From NCBI GenBank assembly GCA_003450735.1, contig DMEZ01000044.1:1-41615 (forward strand): 41,615 bases of DNA, read 5' to 3'. A program made the position numbers and the translations under genes. Source of the DNA: Elusimicrobiota bacterium (GTDB lineage: Bacteria; Elusimicrobiota; Elusimicrobia; UBA1565). Position 1 is the stretch's first letter. Every line of letters starts with the position of its first letter. This document shows positions 1-7,997 of this stretch, piece by piece. The notes under the pieces are model-generated. The model was not told the DNA's origin. It worked only from the letters and a program-made list of their open reading frames with translations, and made no database searches.

Positions 1-84
1 GAGGACCTGCTTCTTGGGGGGGTGGATCTTGCTCACCCCCACCATGGAGAAGATGATCTGCTTGGTGTCGACTGTGGTGGCCAT
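1..84 (-). CDS. ettA: Energy-dependent translational throttle protein EttA (ABC-F), 5' end only
   Basis: This is the first 28 codons of a minus-strand gene that runs off the left edge. The translation begins MATTVDTKQIIFSMVGVSKI and continues with HPPKKQVL. That matches the start of EttA-type ABC-F ATPases (IIFSMVGVSK..PP.KQVLK), cytosolic proteins that bind the ribosomal E site and gate translation according to ATP level. The Walker motifs lie outside the window, so the call rests only on this N-terminal signature. The ATG at 84 follows a CATAAT -10 box by six bases with no Shine-Dalgarno sequence, so a leaderless mRNA is expected. The gene is divergent from the membrane-anchored protein at 110. 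Confidence 0.72.
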   Translation of the reverse strand, partial: MATTVDTKQIIFSMVGVSKIHPPKKQVL

Positions 85-85
85 G

Positions 86-108
86 GGGCGATTATGCCAT
101 AATCGCCC
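86..108. promoter_or_regulatory. Palindromic divergent leaderless promoter
   Basis: The whole 25-bp gap between two divergent start codons is a perfect 10-bp inverted repeat with a 3-base spacer (GGGCGATTAT-gcc-ATAATCGCCC). It holds a -10-like CATAAT on each strand (98-103 on plus, 96-91 on minus). Each box lies exactly six bases from its own start codon (110 plus, 84 minus). Both promoters must therefore share the same DNA, and both transcripts would begin at or next to the start codon. The symmetry could also be a regulator site. Confidence 0.6.
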
Positions 109-109
109 G

Positions 110-508
110 ATGTCCTGGACCTGGATCTTCGCCGGCTTCCTGGCCCTCCTCGTCGTCGTGGGGGGCTGGCTCTGGCGCCTCTCCGGCGACCCCGAGCCGG
201 GCGAATCGGAGCGCGAGCGGGCGCTCAAGCGCCTGGGCCTCGCGGAGTTCCGCGACCGCCTGCTCGAGGACATCGCAGGCAGCCGCCGACCGCCCCATCA
301 CGAGGAGATCGTCGACCGCATGCGCTGGATCCTCGAGGACATCGAGGGGGCCGAGGCCGAGGAGGATTCGCTCGGCGTCGTCGAGCCGAAGGACGAGCTG
401 GACCGCCTGGCCTGCGAGGAACTGATGGCGCTCGAGCGGCTGATGCGCACGCCGGACGGTCAGTTCGCCGCCCTCATCCGCAAGAAGGACGGTTCCCCGA
501 AGCCCTGA
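110..508 (+). CDS. Small membrane-anchored protein of unknown function
   Basis: A 132-residue protein that I do not recognise. Residues about 4-23 form one strongly hydrophobic segment (WIFAGFLALLVVVGGWLW). The rest is a charged, mostly helical soluble part rich in Glu, Arg and Leu, probably facing the cytoplasm. The open frame extends upstream to 14, but that part overlaps ettA. The ATG at 110 sits six bases after a CATAAT box, so it is chosen as a leaderless start. The 3' end overlaps the convergent gene at 474 by 35 bases. Confidence 0.6.
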   Translation: MSWTWIFAGFLALLVVVGGWLWRLSGDPEPGESERERALKRLGLAEFRDRLLEDIAGSRRPPHHEEIVDRMRWILEDIEGAEAEEDSLGVVEPKDELDRLACEELMALERLMRTPDGQFAALIRKKDGSPKP

Positions 509-1040
509 GGTGGGCCGCGAGCCCGCCCGCCGACAGAAGAGCGAGCAGGCCGGCCAGGGCCAGCGCCCAATGCCAGCGCCGCCGGACGCGCCAGCCGTCG
601 TTGGCCGCCTGCCATGAAGCCCCCTCGGCCATCAGCGCGACGCGGGCCTTCTCCCGGAAGAGGCGCACGTCCTCGCTGAACAGCTTTGAGTCGTTGGAGA
701 GCAGGGCGGCGGGACTAGCGTCCTCGCCGCGGCCGGCCTTCAGAAGCGCGACCGCCGTGTGGGCGTCGTGCGCCCGCAGGAAGCGTTCATGGAGGTCCTG
801 GAGCTCGCTCAGGCGCAGGGCGAGCAGCTGGGCGGCTTGGAGACGCTCGCCCGCGAAGGGCGTCGGGTCGGACGCCTTCAGGTAGGCGGCCTCCACGGCC
901 TTCAGTGTCTCGATGTGAGGCGTCGTTTCGGACATCTTGCGGATGAGCTCGACGCGCAGGCTCTCGAGCCGGCGGACTTCCAGCGAGGAGGCTGAGGCGA
1001 GCTCAGCGCAGAAACAGAGGAGCGCGAAAAGCAGGCGCAT
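474..1040 (-). CDS. Exported coiled-coil protein with C-terminal membrane anchor
   Basis: A 188-residue protein with no family I can name. It has a short cleavable-looking signal peptide (MRLLFALLCFCAELASA), a long helical region rich in Leu, Glu, Arg and Ala that could form coiled coils (about 20-150), and a hydrophobic segment near the end (HWALALAGLLALLSAGGLAA) followed by a short tail. The frame is open upstream to 1115. The ATG at 1040 is preferred because it opens a signal peptide and lies eight bases after TAAAAT. The upstream part would overlap the ferredoxin promoter and start. Confidence 0.6.
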   Translation of the reverse strand: MRLLFALLCFCAELASASSLEVRRLESLRVELIRKMSETTPHIETLKAVEAAYLKASDPTPFAGERLQAAQLLALRLSELQDLHERFLRAHDAHTAVALLKAGRGEDASPAALLSNDSKLFSEDVRLFREKARVALMAEGASWQAANDGWRVRRRWHWALALAGLLALLSAGGLAAHLRASGNRPSCG

Positions 1041-1050
1041 CGCCGGGTAT

Positions 1051-1100
1051 TTTACCTCGTTGGGGGGAATTGGTATAATCCCCATCGGAGAGTTAGGAGG
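1051..1100 (+). promoter_or_regulatory. Promoter and strong ribosome binding site of the ferredoxin gene
   Basis: TTTACC (1051-1056, -35-like) and a perfect TATAAT (1074-1079) are 17 bases apart. A full AGGAGG at 1095-1100 lies 13 bases before the ATG at 1114. This is one of the few genes here with a classical leader and Shine-Dalgarno sequence. Confidence 0.65.
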
Positions 1101-1113
1101 AACACACAACATC

Positions 1114-1284
1114 ATGGCCTACAAGATCAGCGAAGCCTGCACCGCCTGCGGTACCTGTTTTGACACCTGCCCGTCCGAAGCCATCATCAAGGGCGACCCG
1201 CATTACAGCATCGACGCCGAGAAGTGCATCGACTGCGCCGCCTGCGAGTCTTCCTGCCCAGAGAAGGCGATCTCGCCGGCTTAG
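1114..1284 (+). CDS. 2[4Fe-4S] clostridial-type ferredoxin
   Basis: A 56-residue electron carrier of the cytoplasm. Two cluster-binding motifs are visible, CTACGTCFDTCP near the N terminus and CIDCAACESSCP near the C terminus, each CxxCxxCxxxCP as in bacterial 2[4Fe-4S] ferredoxins. The length is normal for the family (about 55-60). It has its own promoter and strong ribosome binding site. Low-potential ferredoxins of this type would be the natural partner of the EtfBA system and other redox enzymes in the window, but that link is inferred. Confidence 0.92.
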   Translation: MAYKISEACTACGTCFDTCPSEAIIKGDPHYSIDAEKCIDCAACESSCPEKAISPA

Positions 1285-1304
1285 GCCGGGGCTGGGGGAT
1301 CCGG

Positions 1305-2768
1305 ATGGAGAGGCCGTCCTGTCGGGCGGTCTCTCTGTTTTTCCTGCTATTAACCCAGCCCGCCTGGGCCGGAGGCTGGCTGGCCGCGTCGGGGAAGGCC
1401 GACATCACCCCGGACCTCGAGCGCGAGCGCATCCGCCTGGCCGGCTACGGGGCCAAGGGGCGGCTCGCCGAAGGCGTCCACGACCCGCTCTACGCCCGGG
1501 CCGTGGTCGTCTCGGACGGAGCGAAGACCGTCGCGCTCGTCTCGGTCGACAGCATCGGGCTCTTCCGCGAGGACGTGGAGGCCCTGCGGGGCAGGCTGGG
1601 CTGGAACGGGGGTGAGCGCGCCCTCTTCCTGTCGGCGACCCATTCCCACTCCGCTCCCGACACCCTCGGCCTCTGGGGCCCGTTCCCCGGGGTGAGCGGC
1701 GTGGACTCGCGCTACCGCGCGCGCGTGCTGGGCGCGGTCGAAGGCCTCCTCCGCCGGCTGGCCGGGGAGCTGGAGCCCGTCCGGCTCGTCGCCGCGAAGG
1801 CCGAGCTCGATCCGCGCGGGCTCTGCCGCGATAAGCGGGACCCCGCGGTCATCGACCCCGAGCTGGTCGCCCTGCAATTCCGCTCAAAGAAGGACCAGTC
1901 CATCGCGACCGTGGTCCGCTGGTCGTGCCATCCCGAGGTCCTGGGCAAAAGCAACCGGCTGGTCAGCGCCGATTTCCCGGGCGCCCTGTGCGCGAAGGTC
2001 GAGAAGGAGACCGGCGGGGACTGCGTGTTCCTGACGGGGATGGTGGGGGGGCTCCTGACCCCCGACACCGACCGCGCGGCCCCGGTCGAGAAACAGTTCG
2101 ACGAGGCCCGCCGCGTCGGCGAGAGCGTCGCCGCGGCCGCCTTGGCCGCGTTGAAGAAGGGAGAGCGCATCGCCCCCGGCCCGGTGGGCTCCGAGTCCCG
2201 GCTCGTTCGCCTGCCGGTCGAGAATTCCCGCTACCTGCTGTTTTTGCGCTCCCTGCGTGCGGGGCACCGGCTCTATCGGGAGGACGGAAGCCCCCTGCCC
2301 CGCTGGCGGCAGTGGACGATCCCGTTGAGGCACCTGCTCCTCTTCCCGCTGCCGCCTCGCCTGCGCCCCTGGGTCGAGACGGAGGTCTCCCTGGTGCGGC
2401 TTGGGGCTGTCGGGATCCTGGGGCTCCCCGGCGAGCCCTTCCCGGAGCTTCTCCTCGGCGGGTACGAGGGCCGTCTCGCGTTCGGCCAGCCCCTGGTCAA
2501 GCCCGACAACCCCGCTCCTCCCGACCTGGCGAAAGCCCCCAAGGGGCCCTATCTGAGGGGAAGCCTGCCGAAGTATGGGCTCATCGTCGGGCAGGCCAAC
2601 GACGAGGTGGGCTACTTCGTGCCGGAGTACGACTTCAAGGCGGCGTCGAATCGGGCGATGCATCCGCGGCCCGCCGGCGACCATTACGAGGAGACCAACT
2701 CGCTGGGCCCGCGCGCGGCGGGGCTGGTGCTCGAGGCCGCCCGCTCGCTCCTGGTGAGTGCGCCTTAG
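1305..2768 (+). CDS. Neutral/alkaline ceramidase-like secreted hydrolase
   Basis: A 487-residue protein with a signal peptide (residues 1-22, ending QPAWA). It resembles the N-terminal domain of neutral/alkaline non-lysosomal ceramidases. It begins with the typical 'G.ADITP' strand, then RLAGYGAKG. It also has the metal-binding THSHSAPDT segment (His113, His115) and a later RWSCHPEVLG motif that could supply a further His ligand. True ceramidases cleave the amide bond of ceramide, but many short bacterial members have no proven substrate. At 487 residues it lacks the C-terminal domain of full ceramidases (about 650+). A GTG-free ATG at 1305 is chosen because the signal peptide starts there. 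It converges with the receiver gene, the stops overlapping by four bases. Confidence 0.75.
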   Translation: MERPSCRAVSLFFLLLTQPAWAGGWLAASGKADITPDLERERIRLAGYGAKGRLAEGVHDPLYARAVVVSDGAKTVALVSVDSIGLFREDVEALRGRLGWNGGERALFLSATHSHSAPDTLGLWGPFPGVSGVDSRYRARVLGAVEGLLRRLAGELEPVRLVAAKAELDPRGLCRDKRDPAVIDPELVALQFRSKKDQSIATVVRWSCHPEVLGKSNRLVSADFPGALCAKVEKETGGDCVFLTGMVGGLLTPDTDRAAPVEKQFDEARRVGESVAAAALAALKKGERIAPGPVGSESRLVRLPVENSRYLLFLRSLRAGHRLYREDGSPLPRWRQWTIPLRHLLLFPLPPRLRPWVETEVSLVRLGAVGILGLPGEPFPELLLGGYEGRLAFGQPLVKPDNPAPPDLAKAPKGPYLRGSLPKYGLIVGQANDEVGYFVPEYDFKAASNRAMHPRPAGDHYEETNSLGPRAAGLVLEAARSLLVSAP

Positions 2769-3211
2769 AAGCGGTCGTTGAGGCCCCGCGAGCGCTCGGA
2801 CGCGGGGGGCTGGGTCTTCAGCAGGCGGTGCAGGGTGATGGCGAAGATGTTCAGGGAGAGCGGCTTGGTCAGCACCTGGACGACGCTGCCCTCCCGGCGG
2901 AGCATCTCCTTGGTGGACTCGTCGAGCCTCCGGGCCGTGATGATGATGATGGGGACGGCGCCGTGGTCCGTGCCCTGCAGGCCGCGGATGAGCTCGAAGC
3001 CCCCCTGCTGGGGCATCATCAGGTCCGTGATGATGATGTCCGGATGGAACTCCTGGATCGCCTTGGCCGCCTCCGCGCCGTCCTCGGCCGTGGCTGTGAC
3101 GAAGCCCTCCCGCTGAGCGCCCATCTCCAGGAGGCTGCGGATGTTCGAGTCGTCGTCCACGATGAGGACGCGCTTGGTCTTCGGGTCGGCCAGGGGCTCG
3201 AGAGGCTCCAT
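2765..3211 (-). CDS. Single-domain response regulator (CheY-like receiver)
   Basis: A 148-residue stand-alone receiver domain. It shows the acidic pocket (VDDD, residues 18-21), the phospho-acceptor Asp63 in ITDLMMP, and the conserved Lys116 in LTKPLS. There is no output domain, so it probably acts by protein-protein contact after phosphorylation. No histidine kinase is nearby. The frame is open to 3247, but the ATG at 3211 lies seven bases after a TATACT -10 box (3224-3219) and is taken as a leaderless start. Confidence 0.85.
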   Translation of the reverse strand: MEPLEPLADPKTKRVLIVDDDSNIRSLLEMGAQREGFVTATAEDGAEAAKAIQEFHPDIIITDLMMPQQGGFELIRGLQGTDHGAVPIIIITARRLDESTKEMLRREGSVVQVLTKPLSLNIFAITLHRLLKTQPPASERSRGLNDRF

Positions 3212-3257
3212 GGGAGCCAGTATAACACCCCCGCTTTTCAGCGTCAATGAGCGGCTC

Positions 3258-4223
3258 CTAGACGGCCCGGTAGATGAGCAGCAGGTTCGTGACCAGGTAG
3301 CAGAGGGCCAGGAAGACCAGGCTTCGGCGGTCGAGCCGGACGGCCCGCTCCACCTCCTCCTTCTCCAGCAGCCAGGTGGTTCGTACCACCACCGCCAGGC
3401 CGGCGATCACGAACATGTACGCCACCAGGTAGATCTTGTCGAGCAGGATCAGGTAGGCGACCTCCGGCAGGTCGTCGTTCAGGGTGATCTGCAGGGCGAC
3501 GATGGTCAGGAGGGCCGTGATGCCGAGCTCCACCCGCGCGTCCACGTGCTTGGGGTGGAACAGGAACATGAGCCCGGCGCAGAAGATGACGCAGACGATG
3601 GGCAGCAGCAGCTTCACGCCGTAGGTCAGCACCGGACGGGCGATGGGGACGTCCAGGGTCACCCGGGAATGGGCCGTCCGGGGCGGCGGGCGCGGGTCGC
3701 CGAAGTTCGTCGCGTAGGAGATCTCCGAGACCCGGCATTCGGACTGGCCGAGGGTGAACCCCGGCAGCTCCACCGAGGGGTTGACCACGAGGCCCTTCGG
3801 GTCGAGGACGTAGACCATCCGGTCGGTGGTCATGTCCGTGTCCTCGATCTCGACCGTGAGGTTCTGCTCGTCGAAGGGGTAGTCGAAGAGCTTGAGCTTG
3901 TGGCTGAAGCGGCCCTGGTTGCGCACGACCTGGTAGTAGTCGCCGTCCGGGAGGCGCAGGGGCTTCTCGTAGGCGTTGGTGCGCACGTGGCCCCAGAGCT
4001 CGAAGGGGTTCATGAACTCGAAGGAGGAGGCCGGGTCGAGGTCCTTGTCCTTCCAGCGGAACCAGACGTAGAGGTCCACGCTGTAGCTGTGGGACTTCAG
4101 GTCGAGGTTCTGGATGTCGTTGAGGTACGCTCCGACCGTGACGACCGCAGGGCTTTTCGGAGCCTGGGGCGCCGCGGAAGCCGGGGAACACGCCAGCAGG
4201 AACGGAAGGAGAAGGCCTCTCAT
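3258..4223 (-). CDS. Prokaryotic pentameric ligand-gated ion channel (Cys-loop receptor superfamily)
   Basis: A 321-residue protein, close to GLIC and ELIC in length. An N-terminal signal (MRGLLLPFLLACSPASA, which also contains a possible lipobox LLAC) leads into an extracellular beta-rich ligand-binding domain. That domain carries the superfamily signature YPFDEQ (115-120), the bacterial equivalent of the Cys-loop without the cysteines. Four membrane helices follow: M1 about 200-222 with the conserved Pro, M2 about 229-248 (pore lining, ELGITALLTIVALQ), M3 about 254-281 and M4 about 300-318. The family forms homopentameric channels in the inner membrane; the ligand and ion selectivity cannot be read here. 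TATAAT lies 11 bases upstream. Confidence 0.88.
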   Translation of the reverse strand: MRGLLLPFLLACSPASAAPQAPKSPAVVTVGAYLNDIQNLDLKSHSYSVDLYVWFRWKDKDLDPASSFEFMNPFELWGHVRTNAYEKPLRLPDGDYYQVVRNQGRFSHKLKLFDYPFDEQNLTVEIEDTDMTTDRMVYVLDPKGLVVNPSVELPGFTLGQSECRVSEISYATNFGDPRPPPRTAHSRVTLDVPIARPVLTYGVKLLLPIVCVIFCAGLMFLFHPKHVDARVELGITALLTIVALQITLNDDLPEVAYLILLDKIYLVAYMFVIAGLAVVVRTTWLLEKEEVERAVRLDRRSLVFLALCYLVTNLLLIYRAV

Positions 4224-4269
4224 GAGTGCGATATATTATAAAATACCGGACTTTTAGCGAGGGACACCC
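4224..4269. promoter_or_regulatory. Divergent promoter region, ion channel / acyl-CoA dehydrogenase
   Basis: A 46-bp gap with an AT-rich core at 4231-4244. On minus it reads TATAAT (4240-4235), 11 bases before the channel ATG. On plus the same core gives a TATAAA-type -10, followed by GAGGGA (4259-4264) as ribosome binding site for the gene at 4270. The acyl-CoA dehydrogenase thus has a short real leader, whereas the channel has at most a few bases. Confidence 0.5.
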
Positions 4270-5910
4270 ATGCCAGGATTAGACGCCATCTCGCGGGGCC
4301 TGATGTTCGACAGCCTCAAGCAGTACGCCAAGAGGAGGATCCCCTACGACCTCCTGCGGGAGCTCGATCGGAAGAACGAGTTCCCCGCCGACATCCTCAA
4401 GGAGATGTACGACACGGACATCCTGGGCATCCACCTCCTGCTCATCCCCTCGGAGTACGGCGGGCTCGGCGGGAACACCTTCGACATCACCCGCGTCTGC
4501 GAGGCCCTCGCTCACATCGACCTCGGCATCGCCACCTCCGTGTTCGCGACCTTCCTCGGCTCCGACCCCATCCGCGTGGGCGGCACCGAGGAGCAGAAGC
4601 GGCACTGGATGGGCCGCATCGCCAAGGAAGCCCTGCTCGTGGCCTACGGGGCGACCGAGCCCGACGCGGGCAGCGACCTCGTCGCCCTCACCACCCGGGC
4701 GACCCACGTGGTCAAGAACGGCAAGATCGTCGGCTACCGCATCACCGGCAACAAGCAGTGGATCTCCAACGGCGGCGTGGCCGACGTCATCACCATCCTG
4801 GCCGCCGCCCCGGGCGGGCCCTCCTGGTTTTTGGTGGAGAAGACCGCCGAAGGCTTCTCGGCCAACCATCACGAGGACAAGTACGGCATCCGCCTCAGCA
4901 ATACGGCCGGCCTGGCGCTCGATGACGTGTACGTCCCCGCCGACCACCTCATCGGAGGGGTCGAGGGCCAAGGGCTGCTCCAGGCGCAGGCCGTGTTCGG
5001 CTACACCCGCCTCATGGTCGCCGCCTTCGGGCTCGGGGCGGGCTGGGAGGCCCTCGAGACCGCCATCCGCTACAGCCAGCAGCGCATCCAGGCCGGCGGG
5101 CCGCTCTCGAAGAAGCAGGGCTACATGCTCAAGCTCATCGTGCCCAACGCGGTCAAGCTCGAGGCCGCCCGGGCCTACATCGAGGAGACGGCGCACCGCC
5201 TCGACGGCGACGAACACGGCCTGCAGACCGAGGGCGCCATCGCGAAGCTCTCCGCCACCGAGGCCGGCAACAAGACGGCCGAGGACGCCATCCAGGCTTT
5301 GGGCGGCTACGGCTACACGAAGGACTTCCCCGTCGAGAAGATCAAGCGGGACGTGAAGATCACCTGCATCTACGAGGGCACCAGCGAGATCATGGAGATG
5401 ACCATCCAGCGCGGCCGCTGGCAGGAGCATCTCAAGTCCCGCGGGCAGTACTACGAGGGCCAGGCGGCCGAGATGGACCGCCTCCAGGCCGAGTGCCCGA
5501 GCGTCGGCGCGGGCTCGGCCGCCCTCGCCCTGCGGGCCCTCAACCAGGTGCTCGAGCAGGTGCGCCTCCAGCGCCTCACGCGCCACCAGCACGTCTCGAT
5601 GCGCCTGGGAGAGCTCATCGCCCAGGCCGAGACCGCGGCCGCCTTCGCGAGAGCCGCGGCCCAGCCCCACTACAGCGAGTCGGTGCGCTTCGACGCCGAG
5701 GCCTGGCAGGCCATGAGCCGGGTCTACGCGCGCGAGGCCGCCTTGGACCTCTGCCTCAAGGGGACCAAGCTCATCCTGGGCGCCGGCCCGCTCCCCGAGG
5801 GCTTCGTCCAGGCCCTGGGGCTCGACGCCGCCTTGGCCGCGCAGGCGGGCTCCCTCGAGGATCAGGACCTCATCGCCCGCAAATTGACCGAAGTCTTCAA
5901 GAGCAGGTAA
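4270..5910 (+). CDS. Acyl-CoA dehydrogenase family flavoprotein
   Basis: A 546-residue FAD enzyme oxidising (or, when coupled to bifurcating Etf, reducing) an acyl-CoA alpha-beta bond. The N-terminal helical domain, the middle beta domain with YGATEPDAGSD and GNKQWISNGG, and the C-terminal helical domain are all present. The catalytic-base region reads CIYEGTSEI, where the Glu of YEGT is the usual active-site base. About 150 residues follow the ordinary ACAD core (about 380), as in longer members with an extra C-terminal helical domain. It is directly followed by etfB (4-base gap), so its electron partner is encoded in the same operon. Chain-length specificity cannot be judged. Confidence 0.9.
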   Translation: MPGLDAISRGLMFDSLKQYAKRRIPYDLLRELDRKNEFPADILKEMYDTDILGIHLLLIPSEYGGLGGNTFDITRVCEALAHIDLGIATSVFATFLGSDPIRVGGTEEQKRHWMGRIAKEALLVAYGATEPDAGSDLVALTTRATHVVKNGKIVGYRITGNKQWISNGGVADVITILAAAPGGPSWFLVEKTAEGFSANHHEDKYGIRLSNTAGLALDDVYVPADHLIGGVEGQGLLQAQAVFGYTRLMVAAFGLGAGWEALETAIRYSQQRIQAGGPLSKKQGYMLKLIVPNAVKLEAARAYIEETAHRLDGDEHGLQTEGAIAKLSATEAGNKTAEDAIQALGGYGYTKDFPVEKIKRDVKITCIYEGTSEIMEMTIQRGRWQEHLKSRGQYYEGQAAEMDRLQAECPSVGAGSAALALRALNQVLEQVRLQRLTRHQHVSMRLGELIAQAETAAAFARAAAQPHYSESVRFDAEAWQAMSRVYAREAALDLCLKGTKLILGAGPLPEGFVQALGLDAALAAQAGSLEDQDLIARKLTEVFKSR

Positions 5911-5914
5911 GACC

Positions 5915-6706
5915 ATGAGAACCGTAGTCTGCGTCAAGCAGGTCCCCGACACGACCGAGGTGAAGGTCGACCCCCAGACGGGCACGCTCATCCGGGCGGG
6001 GGTGCCGAGCATCCTCAACCCCTACGACCATTTCGCGGTCGAGTGGGCGCTGAAGCTCAAGGCCCGGCACGGCGGCGAGGTGACCGTCCTCACCATGGGT
6101 CCGCCCCAGGCCAAGGCCGTCCTCCAGCTCGCCCTGGCGTTGGGCTGCGACCGCGCCATGCTGCTCAGCGACCGCGCCTTCGCCGGCTCGGACACCTGGG
6201 CCACCTCCTACGCGCTGGCCCGCGCGGTCAAGAAGATCGGGAAGTTCGACCTCATCCTCTGCGGCCAGCAGGCCATCGACGGCGACACGGCCCAGGTGGG
6301 CCCCGGCGTGGCCCAGAGCCTGCACATCCCCCAGATCACCTTCTGCGATTCGATCGAGGTGGAGGGGCGCAAGGCGAAGGTCCAGCGGCACATCGACGAC
6401 GGCTACGAGATCGTCGAGGCCAAGCTCCCCGTGCTCTGCACGATGAGCTTGCCCCACGCGCACCCTCTGCCCTGGCCCTCCTTCCCGAAGGTCGCCCAGG
6501 CGCGGTCCAAGGTCCTGGAGGTCTGGACGGCCGCCGACATCGGCGCCGAGCCCGAGAAGATCGGGCTCAAGGGCTCGCCCACGCAGGTGCACAAGGTCTA
6601 CCCGCCGCCCCTGCGCGCCAAGGGCACCGTGTTCACCGGCAGCGCCAGCGAGATGGCGTCCAAGCTCCTCGACATCCTCCGGCAGGAGAATTTCATCAAG
6701 CCATGA
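5915..6706 (+). CDS. etfB: Electron transfer flavoprotein beta subunit
   Basis: A 263-residue EtfB. Recognisable features are the start RTVVCVKQVPDTTEVKVD, the NPYDHFAVEWAL segment and the LILCGQQAIDGDTAQVGP motif, which belongs to the nucleotide-binding fold. In bifurcating Etf proteins this subunit binds a second FAD in place of AMP and accepts electrons from NADH. The DGDTAQVGP segment is compatible with that, but a proper alignment is needed. It lies between the acyl-CoA dehydrogenase gene and etfA, overlapping etfA by ATGA. Confidence 0.93.
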   Translation: MRTVVCVKQVPDTTEVKVDPQTGTLIRAGVPSILNPYDHFAVEWALKLKARHGGEVTVLTMGPPQAKAVLQLALALGCDRAMLLSDRAFAGSDTWATSYALARAVKKIGKFDLILCGQQAIDGDTAQVGPGVAQSLHIPQITFCDSIEVEGRKAKVQRHIDDGYEIVEAKLPVLCTMSLPHAHPLPWPSFPKVAQARSKVLEVWTAADIGAEPEKIGLKGSPTQVHKVYPPPLRAKGTVFTGSASEMASKLLDILRQENFIKP

Positions 6707-7926
6707 TCGAGATCACTTCCAAGTGCACCGGCTGTTCCCGCTGCGTCCCGGTCTGCCCCTTCGGGGCCATCCACGTGGCGGACAAGAAGGCGGTGGTCGG
6801 CGAGGCCTGCACCCTCTGCGGCGCCTGCGTGCAGGTCTGCGCCCTCGAGGCCATCGAGATCTCCCGCCCGGAGGCCTCCGCCGACCTCTCGGCCTGGAAG
6901 GGCCTCTGGGTGTTCGTCGAGACCGCGCCCGTGCTCAAGCCCGGCAAGGGCGGGCACCTCGAGATCACCGACGCGAAGACGCTCAAGCCCGTGACCCACG
7001 AGCTGCTCTCGGCCGGCCGCAAGCTGGCCGACGAGCTCGGCCAGGAGCTCTGCGCGGTCCTCGTCGGGGACCAGGTGGAGGGCTTCGTCGACGAGCTGGC
7101 CTCCTACGGGGCCGACAAGGTGTACCTGGTCCAGGACGAGGCGCTCAAGGACTACAACACCGACCTCTACGCGATGGTCGTCATCGGGCTCATCGCGAAG
7201 CACAAGCCGAACATCGTCCTCTACCCGGCCACCTACGTGGGGCGCGACCTGGCCCCCCGCATCGCGGCCGAGATCCACGCCGGGCTGACGGCCGACTGCA
7301 CCGGGCTCTCCATCAAGGACGGCCTGCTGCTGCAGACCCGGCCGGCCTTCGGCGGGAACATCATGGCGGACATCCTCTGCCCGAACATGCGGCCCCAGAT
7401 GGCCACCGTCCGCCCCAACGTCCTGCGCAAGGACGAGCCTCAGCCGCTCAAGAAGGCCGCCCTCGTGCGCGAGACCCCCAAGATCGACAAGAACGTGGCG
7501 CGGGTGAAGACCCTCGAGAAGAGGATCACCGCGGTCCACGGCGAGAAGAAGATCGACCAGGCGAACGTGATCGTCTCCGGCGGGCGCGGGGTGAAGACCA
7601 AGGACAAGTTCAAGGTGCTCGAGGAGCTCGCCGACCTGCTCGGCGGGGCCGTGGGCGCCTCCCGCGCGGCCGTGGACATGGGCCTCAAGCCCAAGACCCA
7701 GCAGGTGGGGCAGAGCGGCACGACCGTCATGCCGCGGCTCTACCTGGCCTGCGGCATCTCGGGGGCCATCCAGCATATCGTGGGGATGCGCGCCTCGGAC
7801 GTCATCGTGGCCATCAACAAGGACCCGAACGCCCCCATCTTCTCGGTGGCCAAGTACGCCATCGTGGGGGATTTGCACGACATCCTGCCGCGCCTGGCGG
7901 CGGGGCTAAAGGAGAAGAAGAAGTAG
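6703..7926 (+). CDS. etfA: Electron transfer flavoprotein alpha subunit with N-terminal 2[4Fe-4S] ferredoxin domain
   Basis: A 407-residue EtfA. Residues 1-50 form a ferredoxin domain with Cys8/11/14/18 and Cys36/39/42/46. The usual EtfA core follows (about 70-400), including YPATYVGRDLAPRIAAE, RPAFGGNIMADI, VSGGRGVK and the FAD-binding QSGTTVMPRLYLACGISGAIQH plus AINKDPNAPIF. Ferredoxin-fused EtfA proteins are known from anaerobic electron-bifurcating complexes such as those of caffeyl-CoA reductase and lactate dehydrogenase in Acetobacterium. With the acyl-CoA dehydrogenase upstream this suggests flavin-based bifurcation or confurcation between NADH, ferredoxin and acyl-CoA; that role is inferred. 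The ATG overlaps the etfB stop. Confidence 0.93.
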   Translation: MIEITSKCTGCSRCVPVCPFGAIHVADKKAVVGEACTLCGACVQVCALEAIEISRPEASADLSAWKGLWVFVETAPVLKPGKGGHLEITDAKTLKPVTHELLSAGRKLADELGQELCAVLVGDQVEGFVDELASYGADKVYLVQDEALKDYNTDLYAMVVIGLIAKHKPNIVLYPATYVGRDLAPRIAAEIHAGLTADCTGLSIKDGLLLQTRPAFGGNIMADILCPNMRPQMATVRPNVLRKDEPQPLKKAALVRETPKIDKNVARVKTLEKRITAVHGEKKIDQANVIVSGGRGVKTKDKFKVLEELADLLGGAVGASRAAVDMGLKPKTQQVGQSGTTVMPRLYLACGISGAIQHIVGMRASDVIVAINKDPNAPIFSVAKYAIVGDLHDILPRLAAGLKEKKK

Positions 7927-7997
7927 CTTTCCCGGTCCAGCCCTGGCTGCTCCTGCGCTACGGCCTGCTGCTCTTCTGCGGGGCCTGGGCGGGCTTC

